Source of the DNA: Oscillospiraceae bacterium
GTDB taxonomy: Bacteria > Bacillota_A > Clostridia > Oscillospirales > JAAYXM01
Length of the DNA: 6,192 nucleotides
NCBI GenBank assembly: GCA_017532355.1
Contig: JAFXJK010000078.1
Location: forward strand, 1-6,192
Reading direction: 5' to 3'
Shown: one piece after another, positions 1 to 6,124 of the stretch
Layout of the letters: every line of letters starts with the position of its first letter
Position numbering within the stretch: the first letter of the stretch is position 1
Translations under genes and position numbers: made by a program
Notes under the pieces: model-generated
Told to the model about the DNA's origin: nothing
Databases searched by the model: none
Seen by the model: only the letters and a program-made list of their open reading frames with translations

Positions 1-7
1 ACAAGGC

Positions 8-45
8 AAAAAAGCTCGCAACCCTGACGGGTTGGGAGCTTTTTT
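8..45. terminator. Bidirectional Rho-independent terminator
   Basis: A long hairpin is visible. The arms AAAAAAGCTC (8-17) and GAGCTTTTTT (36-45) pair, an inner stem AACCC/GGGTT (20-24 with 29-33) continues it, C19 pairs with G34, and there is one G18/G35 mismatch and a TGAC loop. Because the outer arms are A6 and T6, a U-tract follows the stem on either strand. It can therefore end the leftward glycosyltransferase operon, whose last stop codon is about 88 nt away, and also any rightward transcript entering from outside the window. Confidence 0.88.
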
Positions 46-132
46 AACGCAGTTATGTGCCAAAATCGTGGTTTCAGGGCGTTTTATCCCTATGAAGCAC
101 CGCCGTAGCTTCAGCTTTTTTGCTTTTATCTT

Positions 133-1284
133 TTATTCTACTCCGTTTGACTTAAGGATTCTTTCCATCTCGCGGACGCGGGAGTCCCACGAGCACGCTC
201 TTGCATACTCGATTCTCTTTTCAGTCTTTGAGCTATCAGGCTCATTCATCGCCTCTTCAACAAGCGTGACGTAGTCTTCCTTTTCCTTTGCAATGTAAAC
301 GGAATCTGCAAACTCAAGCACCTGAACAGGCTCAGGAGAGCTTATGACAGGCTTTCCTGTTGCGAGGTATTCGTAGAACTTGAGCGGACTTACGTCCTTC
401 GAAAGGTCTCCCGAACGGAAGACGTTGAGGCAGACATCAAACTGCTTTACGTATGCCGGAAGGTCGTCATACTTCTTCATGCCGAGGAAGTGGATGTTTT
501 CGTATTTCTCGAGGTAATCGAGGTTTACGCCCGGAAGGGGCTTACCTATAAGAACAATGCTCCAATCCGGCTTTTCCTTCGCGATATGCTCGATTTTTTC
601 GTAATCGATACACTCCTGAAGCATTCCGACAAATCCGATTATGGGATGCTTCAAGTCTTTAATCTCTTCAGGAATTTCAAACTCCTCGACCGCCGCGCGG
701 TAGAAATGCTCAAAGTTTACGCCGTTCGGAAGAAGATAGGTCTTCTCGTTATACTGCACAAGCGTATCGTAAAGACCTGCAGCTGTGGCAAAAACCGTAT
801 CTGCCGCAGACGCGAGGTCGCGCTCAAGCCCGTTTACCGTAGCTTCGTCGATAAATCCCTTATAGGCGCTGTGGCGGTCAACGCAGTCATAAACAAGCCC
901 GTTATGCGGAATGTACGGTGCGGCATCAGCAGACGTCGGAGAATAGCACCAGAGAATCGGGTTCTCAAAGCCGTGGAGCTTCATCTTTTTTCGGACAAAG
1001 CGAGCAAGACGCTTCTGGTTAATCTTGTTTATAAAACGGAACTTATTAAAGAACGGAAGTACCGGCGGCGTCGCATAAACCGTGATGTTATCGCGGACGC
1101 GCTCTCCCGCTTTTCGATACTTTGAAAGTCTCTCCTTTGCCGTCTTGTCCTTAAGCGGCGCAAGATATGTAACGGGTGGGTCAAAATAGAGAATTTCGTC
1201 TGATTCGATTCTGTTCATAACGTGCTGCTTTCTCGTCGGGAACGGATGGTAGCAGCTCGTTGCAATGCATACTATTTTATTCAT
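133..1284 (-). CDS. TuaH-like GT4/GT-B family glycosyltransferase
   Basis: Predicted cytoplasmic glycosyltransferase of 383 aa, likely moving a sugar from an activated nucleotide-sugar donor onto a lipid-linked cell-wall glycan. Visible features: an N-terminal segment with H13 and R18 (residues 9-26), VYDCVD (131-136) at the end of the N-terminal Rossmann half, LPNGVN (185-190) at the domain junction, GFVGM (217-221), and a C-terminal donor-site block SPLKFYEYLATGKPV (299-313). The layout resembles teichuronic-acid glycosyltransferase TuaH; donor and acceptor cannot be read from sequence. I chose the ATG at 1284 because GAGGAAAAGGAAA precedes it and the protein then starts MNKIVCIA; a longer in-frame reading to 1341 adds only a basic tail inside the upstream gene. 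The start overlaps the upstream stop as ATGAATAA, implying translational coupling. No signal peptide or membrane segment is evident. Family is confident; specific role is inferred. Confidence 0.88.
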   Translation of the reverse strand: MNKIVCIATSCYHPFPTRKQHVMNRIESDEILYFDPPVTYLAPLKDKTAKERLSKYRKAGERVRDNITVYATPPVLPFFNKFRFINKINQKRLARFVRKKMKLHGFENPILWCYSPTSADAAPYIPHNGLVYDCVDRHSAYKGFIDEATVNGLERDLASAADTVFATAAGLYDTLVQYNEKTYLLPNGVNFEHFYRAAVEEFEIPEEIKDLKHPIIGFVGMLQECIDYEKIEHIAKEKPDWSIVLIGKPLPGVNLDYLEKYENIHFLGMKKYDDLPAYVKQFDVCLNVFRSGDLSKDVSPLKFYEYLATGKPVISSPEPVQVLEFADSVYIAKEKEDYVTLVEEAMNEPDSSKTEKRIEYARACSWDSRVREMERILKSNGVE

Positions 1285-3514
1285 TTTCCTTTTCCTCTTT
1301 TCCGAAAATCTCACGGAGATGACGAGTGTTTTCCTTTTCATTCTCGCGCATCAATCGGCACGCATTCTGCATATTCTGCGCATACTCCGTGTCATTCATC
1401 GTCTTGTCGATAAATCCACAAAGAATATCCTCGTTGCACTCATCATAGAGAACACACATTTCTCTTCCGATGTAGTTCATAAATCCCGACACCTTGTCGT
1501 CATAAGCTATTCCGATTGTGGCAACGCCCTGCCCTGCGCCAAACACGAGAGCGTGCAGACGCATCGCCATTATAACTCTCATTTTCGAGAGTATTCCTAT
1601 GACGGTATGAACGTCATACTTCCCTTCGATAACGGTAGCCCCTCTTCCGATTTCTTCCGCGAGCAGACGTGCTATGGATAAATCCCGGTTTCTCTCCATC
1701 GGCATAAGCGCAATTTTGAGACCGTATTTTTCAGATGCCCATCTCGCCGCAGAAACGATATGCGGTATCTTATGTTCTATGTCCTTCCAATTTCGCATTG
1801 CGAGGCAGAGATAGCTTTCTGATTCCGAAAGTCCCTCGATTTCAAATACTTTTTCAATCTCGCGCTCCGACGCCGCTGAGATACGAAGCGTCGGATCAGC
1901 CGCAAGGAACATCTTGGGTCGCGTTACGTTCATCCGCCGCAGTTCATCAAACGAATCGGGGTCGCGAAGCGTTATGCAATCAACGCTCTTATCTATAACT
2001 TTTGATGCAAGGCGGCGGTTTCCGCTTTTTCTGACGGGGCCTATTCCGCAGCCGTACATCATAACCTTACATCCGCAAAGACGTGCCGCCCTTAATGTAA
2101 ACAGATAGAAATAAAGCGAGCGGCTTGACGTGGAATCCTGAATAAGGCTTCCGCCGCCGTTGATGTAGAGATACGATTTTGAAAGAGATGAAAACATCTT
2201 GAAAATGTTGAATGTATATATTGAGCGGACGTGATATGAAAGACTCGTCTGCTTCGGATTTTTTGACATTACGCAAATCTCAGCATCGCCGCAAGTATCG
2301 TAAATCTCACGCACGACTGCCTTAAGAATCGCATCGTCGCCTGCATTTCCGCGCCCGTAAGAGCCGCAGACAACAACACGGTTTCTCTTGTTTTTTCTCG
2401 TTTTGTGTTTTTCCAAAACCTTTTGATAGATTCCAAGCTGTCCACTCACCATCGCTTCGAAGGAATACTTCTCCCTCGCTTTTGAAAGAAGCTTTTCCGC
2501 CATCTCAAAACGAAGCGAAGGCTCATCACACAACACTCTTATATGCTCTGCAAGAGCCGCGGCATCGCCGACATCAAAGAGAAGGCCATTCTCTCCATCG
2601 TCAATGATTTCAGGCATAGCTCCGACCTTCGTCGAAACCATAGTGCAACGTGCGCGGATTGACTCGAGAATGCTGTAAGGAAATCCCTCGCTCACAGAAG
2701 ATATAACCGATATATCGACAGCATTGAGGAAAGAGTCCATATCATCTATCCATCCTGCGAAGACAACGCGGTCCTCTATCTTAAGCTCACGGGCAAGAGC
2801 TCGGAGATTCTCCGCCTCTTCACCGTCTCCGCCAAGCACGAGATAAAGATTCGGGTGCGATTCACGAAGCAGGGCAACAGCACGAAGCGCGGTCGCAATA
2901 TCCTTTACGGGATGGAAACGCGCCGCAATACCGCATACAACCGCATCGGAATTGTCTATGCCGAGTTTTTTTCGATACTCCTCCCTGCTCTTTTTCGGTG
3001 AGGGCTCAGTAAACTCGATTCCGTTATTGAGCGTAAAGAGCTCGTACGGGTCAAAGCCACGCTCTATGAGAAGGTCTGCAAACGCGTGTGTAACGCCGAT
3101 GTATCCGTCGAGAAGTCTGAGCGCAACAGTATTAAAAACGCCGAAGGTAAGGCGTTTTACAATGCTTCCCATATAGTCGAGGCGATAGTCGCTGTGCACC
3201 GTTGTTATGACAGGCACCTTGAGGCTTCCCTTTATAGCAGAAACCATAACATTTGCCTTTGAACCGTGGCAATGAACGATGTCAAATCCGCCTTTTTTTA
3301 TGAGCTTTTTAAGGTCAGAAAAATCCTTCAGTGGATTTTTGTTTTTTATTACAACCGTATTTATTCCAAGGTCTCTTGCATCGTCTGCAAACTCGCCCTC
3401 GCGCAGGGCAACAAGGACAACCTCGTTATCCTCAGAAAGCTTCGAGACAAGAGAGAGAACGTGGGTTTTTGCACCACCGACGTCACCGCCGCCAATAACG
3501 TGAACTATTTTCAT
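1277..3514 (-). CDS. csaB: Fused GT4 glycosyltransferase - CsaB-like polysaccharide pyruvyl transferase
   Basis: A 745-aa two-domain protein. Residues 1-370 form a GT4 glycosyltransferase: glycine-rich loop GDVGGAKTH (10-18), HCHGSKAN (81-88), NNGIE (163-167) and the EX7E donor motif E276-E284 (EGFPYSILE). A basic linker (about 366-378) leads to a polysaccharide pyruvyl transferase domain (379 to about 740) with GSYGRGNAGDDAIL (384-397), NGGGSLIQD (452-460), GCGIGPV (488-494), AADPTL (538-543) and the conserved MRLHALVFGA (651-660, H654). CsaB enzymes transfer pyruvate from phosphoenolpyruvate as a ketal onto wall polysaccharide, often on ManNAc, making the ligand for SLH-domain proteins. Standalone CsaB is about 360-370 aa, so this is about twice that length. 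Both domains keep their key motifs, so both are probably active. AGGAG lies 5 nt before the ATG. It is first in the leftward operon and overlaps the next gene by 8 nt. The symbol applies to the C-terminal domain only. Confidence 0.9.
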   Translation of the reverse strand: MKIVHVIGGGDVGGAKTHVLSLVSKLSEDNEVVLVALREGEFADDARDLGINTVVIKNKNPLKDFSDLKKLIKKGGFDIVHCHGSKANVMVSAIKGSLKVPVITTVHSDYRLDYMGSIVKRLTFGVFNTVALRLLDGYIGVTHAFADLLIERGFDPYELFTLNNGIEFTEPSPKKSREEYRKKLGIDNSDAVVCGIAARFHPVKDIATALRAVALLRESHPNLYLVLGGDGEEAENLRALARELKIEDRVVFAGWIDDMDSFLNAVDISVISSVSEGFPYSILESIRARCTMVSTKVGAMPEIIDDGENGLLFDVGDAAALAEHIRVLCDEPSLRFEMAEKLLSKAREKYSFEAMVSGQLGIYQKVLEKHKTRKNKRNRVVVCGSYGRGNAGDDAILKAVVREIYDTCGDAEICVMSKNPKQTSLSYHVRSIYTFNIFKMFSSLSKSYLYINGGGSLIQDSTSSRSLYFYLFTLRAARLCGCKVMMYGCGIGPVRKSGNRRLASKVIDKSVDCITLRDPDSFDELRRMNVTRPKMFLAADPTLRISAASEREIEKVFEIEGLSESESYLCLAMRNWKDIEHKIPHIVSAARWASEKYGLKIALMPMERNRDLSIARLLAEEIGRGATVIEGKYDVHTVIGILSKMRVIMAMRLHALVFGAGQGVATIGIAYDDKVSGFMNYIGREMCVLYDECNEDILCGFIDKTMNDTEYAQNMQNACRLMRENEKENTRHLREIFGKEEKENE

Positions 3515-3532
3515 AGCGTCTCCTAAATTGTA

Positions 3533-3577
3533 AATTTTCGAAAAAGTATTGTTATATTTTTACACTTATTATATAAT
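3533..3577 (+). promoter_or_regulatory. Sigma-A promoter with UP-like element for the DUF4330-ligase operon
   Basis: TTGTTA (3549-3554) and TATAAT (3572-3577) are separated by 17 nt. The A/T-rich AATTTTCGAAAAA (3533-3545) ends 3 nt before the -35 box, as an UP element would. The predicted start is near 3584, giving a leader of about 44 nt with AAAGGA (3612-3617) ahead of the ATG at 3628. The same 13-mer sits at the same offset in the tRNA-Pro promoter of this window. Its core TTTTCGAAAA is palindromic, so a regulator site is an alternative. Confidence 0.7.
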
Positions 3578-3596
3578 ATAACAAGTAATCGGTCAA
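3568..3596 (-). promoter_or_regulatory. Sigma-A promoter for the leftward operon
   Basis: Read on the minus strand, TTGACC (3596-3591) is followed after exactly 17 nt by TATAAT (3573-3568). The predicted start is near 3561, giving a leader of about 47 nt before the fusion-gene ATG at 3514. Its -10 box overlaps that of the opposed rightward promoter within the palindrome ATTATATAAT (3568-3577), so the two probably cannot be bound by polymerase at the same time. Confidence 0.72.
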
Positions 3597-3627
3597 GCGA
3601 TAACATCAATGAAAGGAATCTTTAAAC

Positions 3628-4135
3628 ATGAAACTCATAGACGAAAAAGGAAAGCTTTTTGGCAAAATCAACATCATCGACCTCATTATTGTCATCTGCG
3701 TTGTACTCGTTGCAGCTGCTCTTGTGTATAAGTTCGCAGCTCCTGCGGCCGAAAAACGTAGTTGCACCAAAGTCAGATATGATTGTCACGATGCGCGTTC
3801 GCGGTGCAATGGACTATCTCGACGCAGAGGTCAAAAAAGAGCTCAAACCCGGAACAAAGCTTGTTGCAGGCAGCGACTATATCGCAGGTGCCGAGGTTGT
3901 ATCGGTTGAGAGCGTACCGTACCTCGTTGCCGCTACCACAGATGACGGTGAAATCGTTACCGCCTCCGATCCGCAGAAGAGCGACCTCATCATAACGGTG
4001 AAGGCAAAGCAGAACAAGAACGACCCGATTCTCAAAATCGGCACTCAGGAAATCAGAAGCGGTCGCGGATTCATCTTCAAAACTCAGACAATAGAAGTAA
4101 ACGCTATTATCGAGACGGTGGAATTTGATGGATAA
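3628..4135 (+). pseudogene. DUF4330 family membrane-anchored protein, frameshifted as written
   Basis: The N-terminus is the DUF4330 hallmark: MKLIDEKGKLFGKIN, then one membrane segment (about residues 15-36). From 3628 the frame stays typical to about residue 42 (AAPAAE), then turns into a basic, cysteine-rich tail and stops at 3909. The family-like sequence resumes in the next frame (NVVAPKSDMIV, RVRGAMDYL, KPGTKLV) and runs to the stop at 4135. The switch falls at the A5 run 3752-3756 (GAAAAAC); removing one A restores a single reading frame of 168 aa. The restored protein would have a short cytoplasmic start, one transmembrane helix and an external domain of about 130 residues. Its function is unknown; families of this kind occur beside csaB and O-antigen ligase genes. 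The downstream frame looks intact, so this is either a sequence error or a very recent mutation. AAAGGA lies 10 nt before the ATG. The stop overlaps the ligase start by 8 nt. Confidence 0.82.
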
Positions 4136-5693
4136 AATTATTCGTGATTGCTTTATTGCGCGCGTATGCCGGGCTTTTGCACGTGCATTTTCGGGAAGCA
4201 TCCTCGGAAAAATCCGCGACTTTTTTGCAAGAAACTACCGCACATCAACCGTGCGCCGTCTCTTCGTCGCATTCTTTTCAACTTCACCGAAAAGCGTTTA
4301 TTCAAAGCTTTATGCACGGCTTCTGAAGTTCAATACGGCACTCAAAGCTCTCGGCGAGCGCGTCATCTGCCCTGCCCTTTCAGGCAGTTTTGTGATTAAG
4401 CTTATAAAAAAGCTTGTCGGCGGCAGTTTTGTTGTTTCTGCTTTCAGGAAACTCGGCATGAAGCGTTTTCTCATCGCTGTTTTTGCGCTTTTCCTGCCTG
4501 CGGACTATCTTATCCGCGACGTCCTGAACCTTGATGCTCTTGCCTCAATATGGGACGAAGGCTTTTTGCTTGTCTGCGTAATCTTCATCCTCTGGCGCCT
4601 TGTTACATCAGAGGAACACCTCAAACCGCGCATCACGCCGATTGATATGCCGCTTCTCTTCTTTATGTGCGCAGGACTTTTGCTTGCCGCGATTGTTTCC
4701 CCGAAGCTCAAGCCTGCAATCGACGGTTACCGCGCAGTATGCCAGTTTATGCTCTGGTTCTTCGTTATCATCAGGCTGATTGAAAATGACGGCGATTTCC
4801 GCACTCTTTACTTCACGTTGAGCGGTCTTGCCGTTATAATAGGCCTCCACGGCATTTATCAGTATATCACAAAGGCACCAATGCCGACGCAGTGGGTCGC
4901 TCAGGCGGAAGCCGGCGTCAGAACGCGAGTTTACTCCATCTTCGGAAGCCCGAATGTTATGGGAGCTTTCCTCGTTATGACAGCTCCTATGCTTGCCGCC
5001 CTTGCCTACTACTCAAAAAAGCTCTGGGTAAAGTTCCTTATGTGGGGTGCTGTCGGAATCCTCTGTCTCTCAACGCTTTTCACCTTCTCGCGAGGAGCGT
5101 GGTTCGGACTTACTATTGCCGTTGTCGTCTTCTCTCTCCTTGTTGACAGAAAACTTCTCCTCATCGCAGGAATCGCCATTCTCGGCGTTATCTTCTGCGT
5201 ACCGGAGATTTCAAACAGAATCGCATTCCTCTTCACTGCTGATTTCGCGAAGGCAAATTCGACGGGCGGACGCGGAGAGCGCTGGCATATAGGTCTCCAG
5301 CTCTGGAGGCAGAACCGTCTCTTCGGCTTCGGTCTCGGTCGCTACGGCGGTGCAATCGCGATGCAGAACAAGGAAATTGACGACATTGTCTATTACTATA
5401 TGGACAACTACTATCTTAAAACTCTCGTTGAAATGGGGCTTATCGGTCTTATCTCCTATGTCTGGCTTCTGCTCCGAAATCTTCTTTGGTCCTTGCGCAG
5501 TCTCTTCAAGACGCAGAAGAACAAGATGTCCGTTCTCTCGGCAGGCATCGTCGCAGGCCAACTTGGCGTTCTCTCTCACTCGTTCTTCGAAAATATTTTT
5601 GAAGTCCCCTATATGAACGCATATTTCTGGGGGCTTTCAGCTCTTGTTATGTACCTCGGTTTTACAAGGCGAAGAAAGAACGATAAGGCTTAA
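4128..5693 (+). CDS. O-antigen ligase / Wzy_C family polysaccharide ligase or polymerase
   Basis: A 521-aa polytopic membrane protein, likely acting on the outer face of the membrane to polymerise or transfer lipid-linked wall polysaccharide. Residues 1-110 are basic and amphipathic with repeated serine-led blocks (starting at S24, S40, S56, S87, S100). About eleven or twelve membrane segments follow, at roughly 112-126, 143-157, 173-190, 203-216, 228-242, 271-293, 302-319, 323-338, 342-357, 432-449, 466-480 and 494-512. Family hallmarks are TFSRGAWFGL (319-328) and the large external loop 358-430 with GRGERWHIGLQLWRQ (381-395) and FGFGLGRYG (399-407), where Wzy_C/WaaL proteins carry essential arginines. 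I prefer the ATG at 4128 over a TTG at 4125 because GGTGGA (4117-4122) is then 5 nt away. It overlaps the DUF4330 stop as ATGGATAA. Ligase versus polymerase cannot be told apart from sequence; family assignment is firm. Confidence 0.9.
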   Translation: MDKIIRDCFIARVCRAFARAFSGSILGKIRDFFARNYRTSTVRRLFVAFFSTSPKSVYSKLYARLLKFNTALKALGERVICPALSGSFVIKLIKKLVGGSFVVSAFRKLGMKRFLIAVFALFLPADYLIRDVLNLDALASIWDEGFLLVCVIFILWRLVTSEEHLKPRITPIDMPLLFFMCAGLLLAAIVSPKLKPAIDGYRAVCQFMLWFFVIIRLIENDGDFRTLYFTLSGLAVIIGLHGIYQYITKAPMPTQWVAQAEAGVRTRVYSIFGSPNVMGAFLVMTAPMLAALAYYSKKLWVKFLMWGAVGILCLSTLFTFSRGAWFGLTIAVVVFSLLVDRKLLLIAGIAILGVIFCVPEISNRIAFLFTADFAKANSTGGRGERWHIGLQLWRQNRLFGFGLGRYGGAIAMQNKEIDDIVYYYMDNYYLKTLVEMGLIGLISYVWLLLRNLLWSLRSLFKTQKNKMSVLSAGIVAGQLGVLSHSFFENIFEVPYMNAYFWGLSALVMYLGFTRRRKNDKA

Positions 5694-5698
5694 AATGG

Positions 5699-5747
5699 AA
5701 GACTGTTGCAAATTGATTTGAAAAACCAAAATGCAACAGTCTTTTTT
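5699..5747 (+). terminator. Rho-independent terminator of the DUF4330-ligase operon
   Basis: A perfect 12-bp stem AAGACTGTTGCA (5699-5710) with TGCAACAGTCTT (5732-5743) encloses a 21-nt A/T-rich loop and runs into T6 (5742-5747). It starts 5 nt after the ligase stop codon. On the opposite strand the stem is followed only by TCCATTTT, so it could act weakly for the convergent spore-protein gene, for which I see no better terminator. Confidence 0.9.
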
Positions 5748-5769
5748 ATAGTCTTTTAAGCGAGCTTAA

Positions 5770-5952
5770 CTACTTGCTTAAATTCTGCTCGTAGGACATG
5801 ATCATCTTCTTGACCATCTGACCTCCGATAGAGCCTGCCTGACGAGAAGTAAGGTCACCGTTGTAGCCCTGCTTGAGGTTTACGCCTACTTCTGAAGCAG
5901 CTTCCATCTTGAACTTATCAAGAGCCTCCTGTGCATTCGGTACGATTGCCAT
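5770..5952 (-). CDS. Alpha/beta-type small acid-soluble spore protein (SASP)
   Basis: A 60-aa DNA-binding spore protein that coats forespore chromosomal DNA, protects it from UV and other damage, and is degraded at germination to supply amino acids. The sequence has the two conserved family blocks: the germination-protease region MEAASEVGVNLK (16-27), where GPR would cut after E17, and the C-terminal block LTSRQAGSIGGQMVKKMI (34-51). Length is close to the usual 60-70 aa. The start at 5952 is set by the strong AAGGAGGTGA 7 nt upstream; an in-frame ATG at 5982 would place that ribosome-binding site inside the coding region and add a non-family leader. It is monocistronic and convergent with the ligase operon. 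It shows that the host lineage encodes sporulation functions. SASP family paralogues are common, so I give no specific ssp symbol. Confidence 0.95.
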   Translation of the reverse strand: MAIVPNAQEALDKFKMEAASEVGVNLKQGYNGDLTSRQAGSIGGQMVKKMIMSYEQNLSK

Positions 5953-5959
5953 TGCAAAT

Positions 5960-5969
5960 TCACCTCCTT
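5960..5969 (-). promoter_or_regulatory. Strong Shine-Dalgarno that fixes the SASP start
   Basis: On the minus strand AAGGAGGTGA is a full anti-16S match, 7 nt before the ATG at 5952. It rules out the upstream in-frame ATG at 5982 and suits a protein made in large amounts in the forespore. Confidence 0.9.
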
Positions 5970-5982
5970 GAATTAACTTCAA

Positions 5983-6012
5983 TAGTATTTTGCTCTCTTT
6001 GAAAATTTATAT
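5983..6012 (-). promoter_or_regulatory. Candidate forespore sigma-G-type promoter for SASP
   Basis: On the minus strand ATATA (6012-6008) is followed after 18 nt by AATACTA (5989-5983). Known sigma-G promoters resemble GHATR-N18-CATNHTA, so each box has one mismatch while the spacing is exact. The predicted start would be about 7 nt past the -10 box, just ahead of the Shine-Dalgarno. The region is A/T-rich, so a chance match is possible; the main support is that SASP genes are normally sigma-G controlled. Confidence 0.38.
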
Positions 6013-6064
6013 AAGTTGTAATTTTTACATACCAAAAACTTCAGTGCACGAAATTTTAAAAAAT

Positions 6065-6109
6065 AATTTTCGAAAAAAGCTTGACAAAATGCCCCATTAT
6101 CCGTATAAT
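6065..6109 (+). promoter_or_regulatory. Consensus sigma-A promoter with UP-like element for tRNA-Pro
   Basis: TTGACA (6081-6086), a 17-nt spacer and TATAAT (6104-6109) match the vegetative consensus at every hexamer position. AATTTTCGAAAAA (6065-6077) lies 3 nt upstream of the -35 box within an A/T-rich stretch (6051-6078), as expected for an UP element. Transcription should start near 6116, about 9 nt before the mature tRNA 5' end. This is the kind of strong promoter used for stable RNA genes. Confidence 0.92.
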
Positions 6110-6124
6110 TAAATAGTTCGATTT

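Noticed and set aside
93..127. Possible second rightward terminator: TGAAGC/GCTTCA (93-98 with 108-113) followed by GCTTTTTTGCTTTT
   Set aside because: The stem is only 6 bp with a 9-nt loop, it would sit just 3' of the leftward operon in the wrong direction for it, and the strong hairpin at 8-45 already explains termination.
490..1125. A 211-codon rightward open frame opposite the TuaH-like glycosyltransferase
   Set aside because: It is the antisense of a gene with clear GT-B motifs, its product is arginine-rich and low in recognisable domains, and it lacks a convincing start context; a shadow frame.
3745..3760. Programmed -1 ribosomal frameshifting at GAAAAAC
   Set aside because: Moving from the first to the second DUF4330 frame requires +1 (or -2), not -1, and no stem-loop or pseudoknot is obvious just downstream.
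3779..4135. Internal start at 3779 giving a soluble DUF4330 fragment in the shifted frame
   Set aside because: No Shine-Dalgarno sequence precedes this ATG, and the family normally keeps its N-terminal membrane anchor.
3773..4201. A 142-codon leftward open frame across the DUF4330 gene and ligase start
   Set aside because: It is antisense to family-typical DUF4330 sequence and the ligase N-terminus, with no promoter, ribosome-binding site or domain.
5756..5769. Perfect inverted repeat TTAAGC-GA-GCTTAA beside the SASP stop codon
   Set aside because: The 2-nt loop is too tight for a stable hairpin and no U-tract follows on either strand; more likely a chance palindrome than a terminator or operator.
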